Assembly (NCBI GenBank): GCA_965226855.1
Contig: CBDDEE010000017.1
Location: forward strand, 1-64,000
DNA length: 64,000 bases
From: JAUXJB01 sp965226855
GTDB lineage: Bacteria; Myxococcota_A; UBA9160; SZUA-336
Reading direction: 5' to 3'
Below the pieces are notes generated by a model. That model saw only the letters and a program-made list of their open reading frames with translations. It was not told where the DNA came from and made no database searches. Positions 51,626 to 60,015 of this stretch are shown here, one piece after another. The position numbers and the translations under genes were made by a program. Every line of letters starts with the position of its first letter. Position 1 is the first letter of the stretch.

Positions 51626-54091
51626 ATGGCCTTCTTCAAAGGTGACGGGGACGAGAGCGACGAGAGCGACGAGAGCTCGGACAGCAAAGCTGAAGCGACC
51701 GTCGTCCCACTTCTCCCGTTGCGCGAGGTGGTGGTGTTTCCGCACATGGTCGTCCCACTCTTCGTAGGACGCGAGAAGTCCGTTCACGCCCTCGAGCACG
51801 CTATGGAGCATGACCGGGTGCTTCTGCTCTCGGCGCAGACGGACGCGAAGGCGGACGAGCCCACGGCGGACGAGATCAACAAGATCGGAACGCTGGGAGC
51901 CATCGTTCAGCTCGTCAGGCTGCCCGATGGGACCGTCAAGGTTCTCGTCGAGGGGAAACGCCGCGTCAGGATCCTCGAGTTCGACTCCACGCAGGACTTC
52001 CTTCTCGCCAGGATCGAGGATATCCGTCAGGATGAGGAGACGACGATCGAGACCGAGGCGCTGATGCGCAGCGTGAACTCGACCTTCGAGAACTATGTAA
52101 AGCTGAACAAGAAGGTTCCGCCCGAGATGGTGGCGAGCGTTGCCGCCATCACGGATCCCGCGCGCCTGTCGGATACCGTTGCCGCCCACCTCAACCTCGA
52201 CGTGGAGGAGAAGCAGCGCATCCTCGAGATCGCCAGCCCGCGCGAGCGCTTGGAGGAGATATACACCCTCATGCAGGGCGAGCTCGACGTGCTCCAAGTG
52301 GAGACGCGCATTCGCTCTCGCGTGAAGAAGCAGATGGAGCGCTCGCAGAAGGAGTACTACCTCAACGAGCAGATGCGGGCGATCCAGAAGGAGCTCGGCG
52401 AGCGGGACGAATTCAAGAGCGAAGTCGACGAGCTCGAGGAGAAGCTCAAGGGAAAGGATCTCCCTGAGGCGGCCTACGAGCGCTGCGAGAAGGAGATCAA
52501 GAAGCTCAAGCTGATGTCGCCGATGTCGGCCGAAGCTACGGTGGTCCGGAACTACATCGACTGGATCCTCTCCCTGCCCTGGAACGAGACGAAGGAGGAG
52601 AACACCGACGTCTCCAAGGCGGCCGTGATCCTGGACGAGGACCACTACGGACTGGAGAAGCCGAAAGAGCGGATCCTCGAGTATCTCGCCGTTCGCGTCC
52701 TCGCCGGTGAGATGAAGGGCCCGATCATCTGCTTCGTTGGGCCCCCAGGCGTCGGCAAGACCTCGCTGGGGCGCTCTATCGCGCGTGCCACCGGACGGGG
52801 CTTCGTGCGCATCAGCCTTGGAGGCGTGCGTGACGAGGCCGAGATCCGGGGCCACCGCCGCACGTACATCGGCGCGTTGCCCGGCAAGATCGTGCACGGT
52901 CTCAAGAAGGCGGGCAGCGGGAACCCGGTCTTCCTGCTGGACGAGGTCGACAAGATGTCGACCGACTTCCGCGGCGATCCGAGCTCAGCGCTGCTCGAGG
53001 TCCTGGATCCAGAGCAGAACAGGACCTTTGAAGATCACTACCTGGATCTGGAAACGGATCTGTCGAAGGTCCTGTTCATCACGACCGCGAATACGCTCGG
53101 CCGCATTCCTCCGGCACTGCAGGACCGCATGGAGATCATCCACCTGCCCGGTTACATCGAGGAAGAGAAGCTGCAGATCGCTCGCAAGTTTCTCGTCCGC
53201 AAGCAGATCAAGGAGCACGGTCTGAAGGAGGGCCAGCTCGAATTCACTGATCAGGGCCTGCTCGAGATCATTCGCTACTTCACTAAGGAGGCCGGCGTCA
53301 GGACCCTCGAGCGCGAGATCGCCTCCATCTGCCGAAAGGTAGCGCGCGCTGTCGTTGCGGACGCCGAGTTCAAGGCGAAGATCGGCCCCAAGCAGGTGCG
53401 GAAGTACCTGGGAACCATGAAGTACCGCTTTGGCACCAAGGAGGACAGCGACCAGGTGGGCATCGCCACCGGCCTGGCCTTCACGGAGCTGGGCGGTGGA
53501 GACCTGCTCACGATCGAGGCACTCGTGACGTCTGGCAAGGGGCGCGTTCAGATTAGCGGGCGGCTCGGCGACGTGATGCAGGAGTCGGCTCAGGCCGCAA
53601 TCTCCTACGTTCGCAGGCGCTCCAAGCAGCTGGGTCTGCAACGCGACTTCTACCAGAAGGTGGACATCCACGTGCACGTCCCCGAAGGGGCGGTACCGAA
53701 AGACGGTCCGTCCGCGGGTATCACGATGGCCGTGGCGGTCACCTCGGCGCTGACGGGACTGCCGGTGCGCTCGGATATTGCGATGACGGGGGAGATCACG
53801 CTCCGCGGACGGATCCTGCCGATCGGCGGATTGAAGGAGAAGCTGATCGCGGCGCTCCGTGGCGGCGTGGCGAGCGTTCTCATTCCCAAGGAGAACGAGC
53901 GCGATCTGAAGGAGATCTCTTCGAAGGTCAAGCGCCGCTTGAACCTCATCCTGGTCGAGAACATGGATCAGGTGCTCGAGCACGCACTGGTGTCGGACGT
54001 TCCCCAAATCCTGCAGGAGACCCTGGAATACCCCCTCGAGGAGATCTTCGGGGTGGAGCCAACGGTCGAAGCCCCGGCAGGCGTCAACTAG
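51626..54091 (+). CDS. lon: Lon protease
   Basis: 821 residues. The first 22 are unusually acidic (GDGDESDESDESSDSK). The N-terminal substrate domain starts at VVPLLPLREVVVFPHMVVPL. Walker A GPPGVGKTS at about 372. Catalytic Ser-Lys dyad: S696 in PKDGPSAGI and K739 in GGLKEKL. Degrades damaged and regulatory proteins; HspQ (36070) is a known Lon adaptor in enterics. The TAG stop lies within a CTAG that forms the end of an IS remnant, so the insertion did not change the protein. Confidence 0.97.
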   Translation: MAFFKGDGDESDESDESSDSKAEATVVPLLPLREVVVFPHMVVPLFVGREKSVHALEHAMEHDRVLLLSAQTDAKADEPTADEINKIGTLGAIVQLVRLPDGTVKVLVEGKRRVRILEFDSTQDFLLARIEDIRQDEETTIETEALMRSVNSTFENYVKLNKKVPPEMVASVAAITDPARLSDTVAAHLNLDVEEKQRILEIASPRERLEEIYTLMQGELDVLQVETRIRSRVKKQMERSQKEYYLNEQMRAIQKELGERDEFKSEVDELEEKLKGKDLPEAAYERCEKEIKKLKLMSPMSAEATVVRNYIDWILSLPWNETKEENTDVSKAAVILDEDHYGLEKPKERILEYLAVRVLAGEMKGPIICFVGPPGVGKTSLGRSIARATGRGFVRISLGGVRDEAEIRGHRRTYIGALPGKIVHGLKKAGSGNPVFLLDEVDKMSTDFRGDPSSALLEVLDPEQNRTFEDHYLDLETDLSKVLFITTANTLGRIPPALQDRMEIIHLPGYIEEEKLQIARKFLVRKQIKEHGLKEGQLEFTDQGLLEIIRYFTKEAGVRTLEREIASICRKVARAVVADAEFKAKIGPKQVRKYLGTMKYRFGTKEDSDQVGIATGLAFTELGGGDLLTIEALVTSGKGRVQISGRLGDVMQESAQAAISYVRRRSKQLGLQRDFYQKVDIHVHVPEGAVPKDGPSAGITMAVAVTSALTGLPVRSDIAMTGEITLRGRILPIGGLKEKLIAALRGGVASVLIPKENERDLKEISSKVKRRLNLILVENMDQVLEHALVSDVPQILQETLEYPLEEIFGVEPTVEAPAGVN

Positions 54092-54257
54092 GAGAGTGAC
54101 CCAAGATTCGGGTGGGCGGAGGTGATTGTAGCGAGGGCCCCCAACTGGACGTGGAGCGATGTACGGGCCAACGGGGGTCCGAGGTAGCCGGTAGATGTCG
54201 ATCTACACAGATATGCGTCAGATCCAGGGCCTGACGTGCGCGAAACGGGTCCGCACC
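54092..54257. mobile_element. Solo left end of the IS1182-like element A (166 bp remnant)
   Basis: Together with CTAG at 54088-54091 these 170 bp match 2565-2734 without a visible difference. They comprise the terminal repeat and the structured non-coding segment, but stop 8 bp before the transposase stop codon would begin. The piece ends one base after a GTGCG/CGCAC hairpin. There is no second end and no transposase. tRNA-Val starts 21 bp later. Confidence 0.9.
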
Positions 54258-54278
54258 GGCGCCGACACACTGCGTCCA

Positions 54279-54353
54279 GGGCGGGTAGCTCAGGGGTAGA
54301 GCGACGCGTTTACACCGCGTTGGTCGGGGGTTCAAATCCCTCCTCGCCCACCA
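54279..54353 (+). tRNA. tRNA-Val (anticodon TAC)
   Basis: 75 bases including encoded CCA. Acceptor stem GGGCGGG/CTCGCCC, D-arm GCTC/GAGC, anticodon stem ACGCG/CGCGT with loop TTTACAC (anticodon TAC), T-arm GGGGG TTCAAAT CCCTC. All stems pair, allowing G-U. The 3' end is followed within 26 bases by a degenerate copy of a T-arm and acceptor tail. Confidence 0.95.
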
Positions 54354-54378
54354 CCCAGTCACCGAGGTCCCGTCTCCA

Positions 54379-54404
54379 CGGGGTTCTAATCCCTGCGCCC
54401 CACC
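54379..54404 (+). repeat. Degenerate tRNA 3' end (possible attachment-site relic)
   Basis: CGGGG TTCTAAT CCCTG forms a T-arm with a 7-base loop, followed by CGCCCCACC, which resembles the 3' part of tRNA-Val just upstream (GGGGGTTCAAATCCCTCCTCGCCCACC). No D-arm or anticodon arm precedes it. Duplicated tRNA 3' ends are made by integration of islands at tRNA genes. A decayed second tRNA is the alternative. Confidence 0.45.
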
Positions 54405-54465
54405 CTCGGTCCTCGAGCTCCTCGCGGATCTGCAGCGAGAGCTCGGGCTGTCGCTCTGAGCGGTC

Positions 54466-55125
54466 TCAGCCGAATACGGCGGCGAGGGCCTTGGTGCGCT
54501 CGCGTGTGGCTTGGCGAATCTCCACGAGGTCACCGCTCCACAAGCCGAGATCCGCGAGAACACGCTGATCGCCGGGTAGGCCGTCTTTCCAGCCGGCGTA
54601 CGGCTCCTCGACGAGCGCGTGGGCCGCGCGCACCAGGGCGGCAAGTGGCTGCCCACGAGCTGCGGTGTCGCGGAGCGCGTCCCCTTCGAGGTGGTGGAGG
54701 AGGCCAGCAACGTATGCATCCGCCTCGATGCCGAGCTCGAGACAGGTTGCGACGAGCTCGGCGCAGACCCCTGTCTCGATGCTGTGCATCCAGATGGCGT
54801 GTCCCTTTCGGTCGGCAACGGATTTGACCAGAGTACGTTGGATGACGAGCGCCGAGACGATCGAGGCCACCGTGCGCGCGCCGAGGATCAGAACCGCACG
54901 CTCGACACGGGTGATCCTTCCCTTCATGCCGTAGAGTGCGGAGTCAGCGGCGCGAACGACGTCGGCGGCCAGCGTCGGGGACAGGCGGAGCTTCTCGAGG
55001 AAATCGTCCAGGTTCAGCGAGGGATCGCGCGAGAGACCCAGGATCTCCCCAAGCAACCCGAGATCGGCTCTCGTCTCACTCCCCACACGAGTAGAATTGC
55101 GCACCCAGGCGCTCTTCGGTACCAA
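54466..55125 (-). CDS. HDOD-domain protein
   Basis: 219 residues with a TTG start at 55125; GTG at 55104 or 55086 may be the true start, since the domain begins at LGLLGEILGLSRDPSLNLDD. The HDOD pattern is clear: LRLSPTLAADVVRAADSALY (cf. DPxLxxxVLRxxNSAxYG), then ITRVERAVLILGARTVASIV and WMHSIETGVCAELVA. HDOD domains are catalytically dead HD relatives that act in signalling, often in c-di-GMP or stress control. Located between the two tRNA genes, opposite strand. Confidence 0.8.
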   Translation of the reverse strand: MVPKSAWVRNSTRVGSETRADLGLLGEILGLSRDPSLNLDDFLEKLRLSPTLAADVVRAADSALYGMKGRITRVERAVLILGARTVASIVSALVIQRTLVKSVADRKGHAIWMHSIETGVCAELVATCLELGIEADAYVAGLLHHLEGDALRDTAARGQPLAALVRAAHALVEEPYAGWKDGLPGDQRVLADLGLWSGDLVEIRQATRERTKALAAVFG

Positions 55126-55135
55126 TCCTGCGCTC

Positions 55136-55212
55136 GGAGCGGTAGTTCAGCTGGTTAGAATGCCGGCCTGTCACGCCGGAGGTCGCGGGTTCGAATCCCG
55201 TCCGCTCCGCCA
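55136..55212 (+). tRNA. tRNA-Asp (anticodon GTC)
   Basis: 77 bases including encoded CCA. Acceptor GGAGCGG/CCGCTCC, anticodon stem CCGGC/GCCGG with loop CTGTCAC (GTC), T-arm GCGGG TTCGAAT CCCGT. The 3' end adjoins the integrase remnant, which is the usual geometry for site-specific integration. Confidence 0.96.
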
Positions 55213-55600
55213 GAAACTCCCATCAAATCGGTGAGTTGCGGGGGCGGGAGCCGCGGCCCCCCTATGCCGCTGCGACCGACTGGGGGCATTGTGGGGGGGG
55301 TCGCGTCTTCCCGCTCTTCCCAGCGAACCTGGAGCTTCGCGAGCAGGTCGGGCGCCTGCTCGCCAGCATCGAAGTACAGGTCTGGCGCGTGGTACACGGG
55401 GACGCCATCGACAGTGAGCCGGTCGCGTAGTGCGTCTCGGTAACCTGGTGTTGGCGTGCCCGAGCTGGCGGCTCACCCAGGCGGTCGAGACCCCTGGGGT
55501 GAGGAGGTGGCTGGCGTGGGAGTCGCGGAGGTCTTTCGGCGACCAGTGAGCCACGTCCGCTTTCTTCAGGTCGCTCTTCGCGGACATCCTCGTCGGCTGG
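55213..55600 (-). pseudogene. Tyrosine recombinase (phage/island integrase) C-terminal remnant
   Basis: On the minus strand one frame encodes VAHWSPKDLRDSHASHLLTP followed by GVSTAWVSRQLGHAN, matching the catalytic region of tyrosine integrases (RxxH-type Arg and LGH). A frame change near 55440 leads to the probable continuation LRDRLTVDGVPVYHAPDLYF and a charged tail that reaches the tRNA-Asp. The N-terminal half and the rest of the catalytic box are missing. The remnant points to a lost integrative element at tRNA-Asp. Confidence 0.65.
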
Positions 55601-55643
55601 CGGGACCACGGGCAGGTCGGGGAGCGGCGCGGTGGTCTGCCAC

Positions 55644-56123
55644 CTACTCGACTTCCTCGAGAAGGCAAGGGCGGGGTCCCGCACGTAGCTCACGTGGGTG
55701 TAACCTCGATGATGGACTTGCCTCTCCTGACTCGGCTGGCCCGGCTGCCAGGTCGCTCGTTGCCGCCCCAGACTCGAGTCGTACGTGCACCTCGCGCCGC
55801 GACGCGCCGAGTGCTCCTGTTTTGCGCAGCCGCGGGTCTACTCGCTGGTACGTTTCAATCAGGGTTGTAGTTGGATCTGTTGCGTGGCCAGAGTTCTCAA
55901 TCAGTAGCTCAGGAGCGAATCTCAGCGTTTCGTCTACCAACACCTTGAAGCAGACGTTGTCGCCAATCATTCGTGCTGAGACCAGATAGCCGGGTACGGT
56001 CGCAATCGTCCCGGCCAGCAGATGGCGATCACTCTGAAGCCTCGAGCTGTTCACGCGGATCGTCTCCGATGAACTGGGCGGGCTTGTTGCGCACGAAGCC
56101 AAGACGAGTATCCCGAACAACAT
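55644..56123 (-). CDS. Putative short lipoprotein of unknown function
   Basis: From the ATG at 56123 the frame gives MLFGILVLASC with a lipobox at Cys11, preceded in the same frame by RRRAFAS, so the real start may lie upstream without a recognised start codon. The mature part, TSPPSSSETIRVNSSRLQSD then TIATVPGYLVSARMIGDNVC and FKVLVDETLRFAPELLIENS, looks like a beta-rich secreted protein. The C-terminal 45 residues are low-complexity and overlap the integrase remnant, so the natural end may be earlier. No family recognised. Confidence 0.4.
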   Translation of the reverse strand: MLFGILVLASCATSPPSSSETIRVNSSRLQSDRHLLAGTIATVPGYLVSARMIGDNVCFKVLVDETLRFAPELLIENSGHATDPTTTLIETYQRVDPRLRKTGALGASRREVHVRLESGAATSDLAAGPAESGEASPSSRLHPRELRAGPRPCLLEEVE

Positions 56124-56215
56124 AGACGCGAAGGCACGTCGACGCGGGGTGTTCGCCCAGCGAGAGCATCGGGAGCGACGCCTACTTCTTCGTGCCCGAC
56201 GGCTGTAGTGAAGCG

Positions 56216-56662
56216 CTAGACGCCCGTGCCCCGGAGCTTCGGTGGCCGGATCCGGCCGCTCTCCTGCTCGCGCCGGTAAAGGACGGCCTCGACGGCCCTG
56301 GAGTAGAGCAGGCGCACCTCGCGCGGCTCCAGCGAGAGGAGGAACTCCATGGCCTCGGGTCCGAGGTTCGAGAAGTATTGCTCGAACTTCCGGTAAGCCT
56401 CGTTGAGCTTGCGCACGGGGACACCCGCGAAGATGAAGGACGGATCCATCTCCAAGGCGTCGCATACGGCCAGAAGGATCTTGAAGCTGTAGGTGCCGGT
56501 GGCGCCCTCCATCTGACTGAGATGCGATTTGCTGCAGCCGACGATCTGACCTAGCTCCGCCTGGGTCAGGCCCATGGCGTGGCGGGCGTCGCGGAGGCGC
56601 CGCCCAACGTGCGCCCTGCGCTCCTGCAGGCGCTTCTGCTGTCGCTTCTCCGCCATGCCCAA
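56216..56662 (-). CDS. XRE-family helix-turn-helix regulator
   Basis: 148 residues. A Cro/C1-type helix-turn-helix at about 20-75: RRLRDARHAMGLTQAELGQI, VGCSKSHLSQMEGATGTYS, and LLAVCDALEMDPSFIFAG. The N-terminal 15 residues are basic. The C-terminal half (about 85-140) is a helical domain that may mediate dimerisation. It lies in the accessory stretch near the integrase remnant; target unknown. Confidence 0.87.
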   Translation of the reverse strand: MGMAEKRQQKRLQERRAHVGRRLRDARHAMGLTQAELGQIVGCSKSHLSQMEGATGTYSFKILLAVCDALEMDPSFIFAGVPVRKLNEAYRKFEQYFSNLGPEAMEFLLSLEPREVRLLYSRAVEAVLYRREQESGRIRPPKLRGTGV

Positions 56663-56853
56663 TGCGCCTCCCCTGCTGGCCGATTATGTTCGCGCCAGAA
56701 CCGGCGATGCAAGCGATTCGCGAATACGCTAGCTCAGGGGTTTAGCAGCGGGAACTGGAATTATTTACAGGTACACCGAAGTGTGGGCCAGAGGCGATTT
56801 GGGCCGCTCACAGATTGGGCACCCGCCAGCTCGCTTCTCGTGCGCAAGAGCGA

Positions 56854-58590
56854 CTATTCAGGTTTCTCGACAGTGACCGCCTGTCCTTCCCGGCGCGGGT
56901 CCGCCGCACCGTTCAACCGGCCCCTGCTGACCGCGATCGCGTGGAGGCCGGAGTTCTCGCCTTCGCGTTCTTGCACGTCATAGCCCAGCTCCTTCAACAG
57001 CGCCGAGAAACGATCGCCGTCGCCGACGGTTTCGACCCGTACGCGTTCGCCGCGAGCGACGATGTTCGGCATATCCACGACGGCTTGAACGTCCATCTCC
57101 CACCTGAGCGTGCCAACGACGGTCTTGGCGATGTAGGCGATGATCGAATTGCCGCCCGCCGAGCCCGTCATCAGCTCGAGATTGCCAGCCGTGTCGAAAA
57201 CCATCACCGGTGACATGGACGAACGCGGGCGTTTGCGAGGCGCGGCTGCGTTGGCGGCCAGCTGGCCGTCTACCATGGGCTGGCGAGCGAAATCGGTCAG
57301 CTCATTGTTGAGCACAAAGCCAGCGGTCCAGCGCGACGAGCCAAACGGCGCATTGACCGAAGCGCTCATCGACACGGCGTTGCCGTTGGTGTCGACGATC
57401 GACAGGTGCGTGGTACCGGGCGCGCCGTCAGTAGTATCGGCGCCCCACATCGCAAGCATCGGTTCGCCCCGCAACACTGCCCCGGGATCGCCGGGGGTTG
57501 GCATGTCGTTCGGCGCGAAGCGCTGTGTCGCCCGGGCGCTCAGATATCTGGGATCGATCAGATCGCGGGTCGGCACGGCAACGAAATCCGGGTCCGCGAT
57601 GTAATGATCGCGGTCCGCATACGAGAGTCGCTGGGCGTCGACGAAGGCGCTGAGCCGCCCCGCCTCATCCCCCGCATCCTTCTCTGCGATGAGGCTGTCG
57701 TAAAGGGCCAGGATCATCAATTGGGCGACGCCGGAAAAGGGTGGTGGCACGCTACAAATGCGGTTGTCCGCAACGTCGGCGCAAAGCGCCTCGCGTTCGA
57801 TGACCTCATAGTCCGCCAAGTCTTCGAGCGTCAGCGTGCCCGGTCGTGGCTGCGCCTGGACGGCGCTCACGATCTGCGCCGCCACGTCGCCCGTGTAGAA
57901 AGCAGACGTGCCACGCGCGGCAAAGCTCCCCAGCGTCTCGGCGTACGCCGGATTCGGCCGCAAATCGCCAGCTCGCAAGGGCTCGCCGTCTGGATAGAAG
58001 TACGCTGCGGTCGCTGGATTGTCGTCGAGCAAGGTGGCGTCGCGTAGCCGAACCAGAAAGCCAGCCATGCGCGGCGATACGACGAAGCCTTCGTTGGCAA
58101 GGCGGATCGCGGGCTCTAGCACGGTCTGCATGTCCAGCATGCCGTGGACGCGATGGCTGTCGGCGTAGAGCGCTATCACGCCTGGTACGCCGACCGATAT
58201 GCCGCTTTGCCATCCTTCGCGAAAGCCGATCTGCTCGCCGTTGTCGAGGAACATATCCTTCGTCGCACCGCGCGGGGCCGTTTCCCGTCCGTCGTAAACG
58301 ACGAGCTTGCCATCATCCCGTTCGTAAACGAGCATGATCGCACCGCCGCCCAGGCCGGAGCTTTGCGGTTCTACAAGGCCCAGCACCGCGTGGGCGGCGA
58401 TGGCGGCATCGACCGCGTGCCCCCCCGCCTCGAGGATCTCAACCGCGGCTTGCACGGCGTAGGGGTTGGCGGCAGCCACCATGCCGCCGAGTTGCCAGTC
58501 GTTGGACGGGGTGGCTGCAGCAGGAGTGGGCGCATTCGTCTCACCCGCCGCGCATGAAAACAACGCCAGCAGTACGAGCAGCCTACGCAC
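56854..58590 (-). CDS. ggt: Gamma-glutamyltransferase (exported Ntn-hydrolase)
   Basis: 578 residues from GTG at 58590 with AAAGAGAGGG upstream; the frame stays open further 5' but that part is out of frame with rarA and is not this protein. Signal peptide with lipobox-like FSCAAG at about 12-17. Large-subunit features: AVEILEAGGHAVDAAIAA and SSGLGGGAIMLVY. Autocleavage/nucleophile Thr is about 392 in GTTHLSIVDTNGNAVSM, and GSSRWTAGFVLNNEL and GSAGGNSIIAYIA belong to the small subunit. It hydrolyses or transfers the gamma-glutamyl group of glutathione and related compounds in the periplasm. Follows rarA by 38 bp. Confidence 0.93.
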   Translation of the reverse strand: MRRLLVLLALFSCAAGETNAPTPAAATPSNDWQLGGMVAAANPYAVQAAVEILEAGGHAVDAAIAAHAVLGLVEPQSSGLGGGAIMLVYERDDGKLVVYDGRETAPRGATKDMFLDNGEQIGFREGWQSGISVGVPGVIALYADSHRVHGMLDMQTVLEPAIRLANEGFVVSPRMAGFLVRLRDATLLDDNPATAAYFYPDGEPLRAGDLRPNPAYAETLGSFAARGTSAFYTGDVAAQIVSAVQAQPRPGTLTLEDLADYEVIEREALCADVADNRICSVPPPFSGVAQLMILALYDSLIAEKDAGDEAGRLSAFVDAQRLSYADRDHYIADPDFVAVPTRDLIDPRYLSARATQRFAPNDMPTPGDPGAVLRGEPMLAMWGADTTDGAPGTTHLSIVDTNGNAVSMSASVNAPFGSSRWTAGFVLNNELTDFARQPMVDGQLAANAAAPRKRPRSSMSPVMVFDTAGNLELMTGSAGGNSIIAYIAKTVVGTLRWEMDVQAVVDMPNIVARGERVRVETVGDGDRFSALLKELGYDVQEREGENSGLHAIAVSRGRLNGAADPRREGQAVTVEKPE

Positions 58591-58628
58591 AGAGTCCCTC
58601 TCTTTGGCAGAATCGAGCGGTCGACATG

Positions 58629-59963
58629 CTACGAGTCGTTGCCGCTCCGCTTGGGCGAGCCCCAGCGCTTGCGCTGCCTCTCCGCGCTCTCGCGCTCTGC
58701 GCCCTGGTCGCTGGGCTCGTAGAAGCGTGCGTCGCGCAGGCCATCCGGCAGGTACTGCGCTTCGACGAAGTGGTCGGGGTGGTCGTGCGGGTACCGATAC
58801 CCCTTGGCGTAGCCCTCGCGACGCATCAGTTCCGTGGGAGCGTTGCGCAGTGCCAGCGGGACGGGCAGCGCGCCGTGCTCCTCGACTGCCATTCCGGCCG
58901 CGCTGATCGCCCTCAGGCTCGCGTTGCTCTTGGGGGCGCAGGCCAGGTAGGTGGCAGCTTGCGACAGGATGAGGCGGCCTTCGGGCAGCCCGACGCGGTC
59001 GAAGCCCTCGGCGGCGGCCACGGCCACGGACAAGGCCTGGGGATCCGCGTTGCCGATGTCCTCGGAGGCGAAGATCAGCAGGCGCCGTGCGATGAAGCGC
59101 GGGTCCTCTCCGGCCTGGAGCATGCGCGCGAGCCAGTACACGGCGGCGTCCGGGTCGCTGCCACGCAGGCTCTTTATGAAGGCCGAGATGACGTCGTAAT
59201 GCGCCTCCCCGCCCTTGTCGTAGTCGGGCAGGCGCGTCTCCACCGCGGCCTCGACCGCGCTCCGGTCGATCTCGTGCTCGACGTGCTCGGCTGCGTTCTG
59301 CAGCAAGCTCAAGGCTCGCCGTGCGTCTCCCTGCGCGAGCCGGATCAGCAGGTCGAGGCCAGCCGGAGCGATCGTGAGTCCCCGCTCGCCCAGCCCGCGC
59401 TCGGAATCGTTGAGCGCGCGCTCGACGATCGTTCCCAGCGCCTGTGCGTTTAGCGCGCGCAGCGTGAAGATCCGGCAACGCGAGCGCAGCGCGGGGATCA
59501 CCTCGAAGGAGGGGTTCTCCGTCGTCGCACCGAGCAGCACGACGGTGCCGCGCTCGACGTGTGGGAGCAGGGCATCTTGCTGGGCCTTGTTGAAGCGGTG
59601 GATCTCGTCGATGAACAGCGCCGTCCGGATGCCGCGCCGCCGCTCACTCTCTGCAGCTGCGACCGCTTCGCGAAGGTCCTTTACGCCCGACAGGACCGCG
59701 GAGAAGCCGGCGAAACGCAGCTCTGCGCGTTCTGCCAGTAGACGCGCCAGCGTTGTTTTTCCGGAGCCCGGCGGCCCCCAGAAGATCGATGAGGGAAGCT
59801 CGCCCTTGCCGGCCAGCAGCGGCCAGAGCGGCTTGCCCGGACCGAGCAGGTGCTCCTGACCCTCGAAGTCCGCCAGAAGCCGCGGTCTTAGGCGCTCCGC
59901 CAGAGGTGCGTCTCGCGTCGGGTTGCCCGGTTGCGCGGCGGGGTCTTTCGGAAACAGCTCCAC
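58629..59963 (-). CDS. rarA: Replication-associated recombination protein A (AAA+ ATPase)
   Basis: 444 residues from GTG at 59963 (VELFPKDP), where the family starts; the open frame continues upstream only as antisense to recN. Walker A GPPGSGKTTLA, Walker B ALFIDEIHRFNKAQQDALLP, and the family C-terminal domain with YDVISAFIKSLRGSDPDAAV and GYRYPHDHPDHFVEAQYLPD. RarA/MgsA works at stalled replication forks. It heads a two-gene operon with ggt and is divergent from recN, with 52 bp between the starts. Confidence 0.95.
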   Translation of the reverse strand: MELFPKDPAAQPGNPTRDAPLAERLRPRLLADFEGQEHLLGPGKPLWPLLAGKGELPSSIFWGPPGSGKTTLARLLAERAELRFAGFSAVLSGVKDLREAVAAAESERRRGIRTALFIDEIHRFNKAQQDALLPHVERGTVVLLGATTENPSFEVIPALRSRCRIFTLRALNAQALGTIVERALNDSERGLGERGLTIAPAGLDLLIRLAQGDARRALSLLQNAAEHVEHEIDRSAVEAAVETRLPDYDKGGEAHYDVISAFIKSLRGSDPDAAVYWLARMLQAGEDPRFIARRLLIFASEDIGNADPQALSVAVAAAEGFDRVGLPEGRLILSQAATYLACAPKSNASLRAISAAGMAVEEHGALPVPLALRNAPTELMRREGYAKGYRYPHDHPDHFVEAQYLPDGLRDARFYEPSDQGAERESAERQRKRWGSPKRSGNDS

Positions 59964-60015
59964 GCCCGGGAGTGTAATCCGCGCCGTCCAATCGTGTGCG
60001 CTATGGTCGCTGGCG

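Noticed and set aside
51176..52897. Minus-strand frame of 573 codons opposite lon and clpX
   Set aside because: Antisense shadow with low-complexity Leu/Val/Glu/His composition; lon and clpX are intact beneath it.
54416..54459. Plus-strand tail reading LLADLQRELGLSL before a TGA
   Set aside because: It looks protein-like, but no start or upstream domain is present, so it is too short to support as a gene.
54084..54818. Minus-strand frame crossing tRNA-Val with RDLNPRP-type sequence
   Set aside because: This peptide string is the well-known artefact of translating the complement of a tRNA gene.
55155..55397. Minus-strand frame ending in a DGIRTRDLRRDRP string
   Set aside because: The end is antisense translation of tRNA-Asp. 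Only the upstream part is kept, as integrase remnant.
56124..56465. N-terminal half of the 273-codon frame containing the short lipoprotein
   Set aside because: It is an out-of-frame shadow of the XRE regulator at 56216-56662.
58591..59478. Upstream part of the open frame leading into the gamma-glutamyltransferase
   Set aside because: It overlaps rarA in another frame and gives Arg/Ala-rich nonsense. The true start is the GTG at 58590 with signal peptide and ribosome site.
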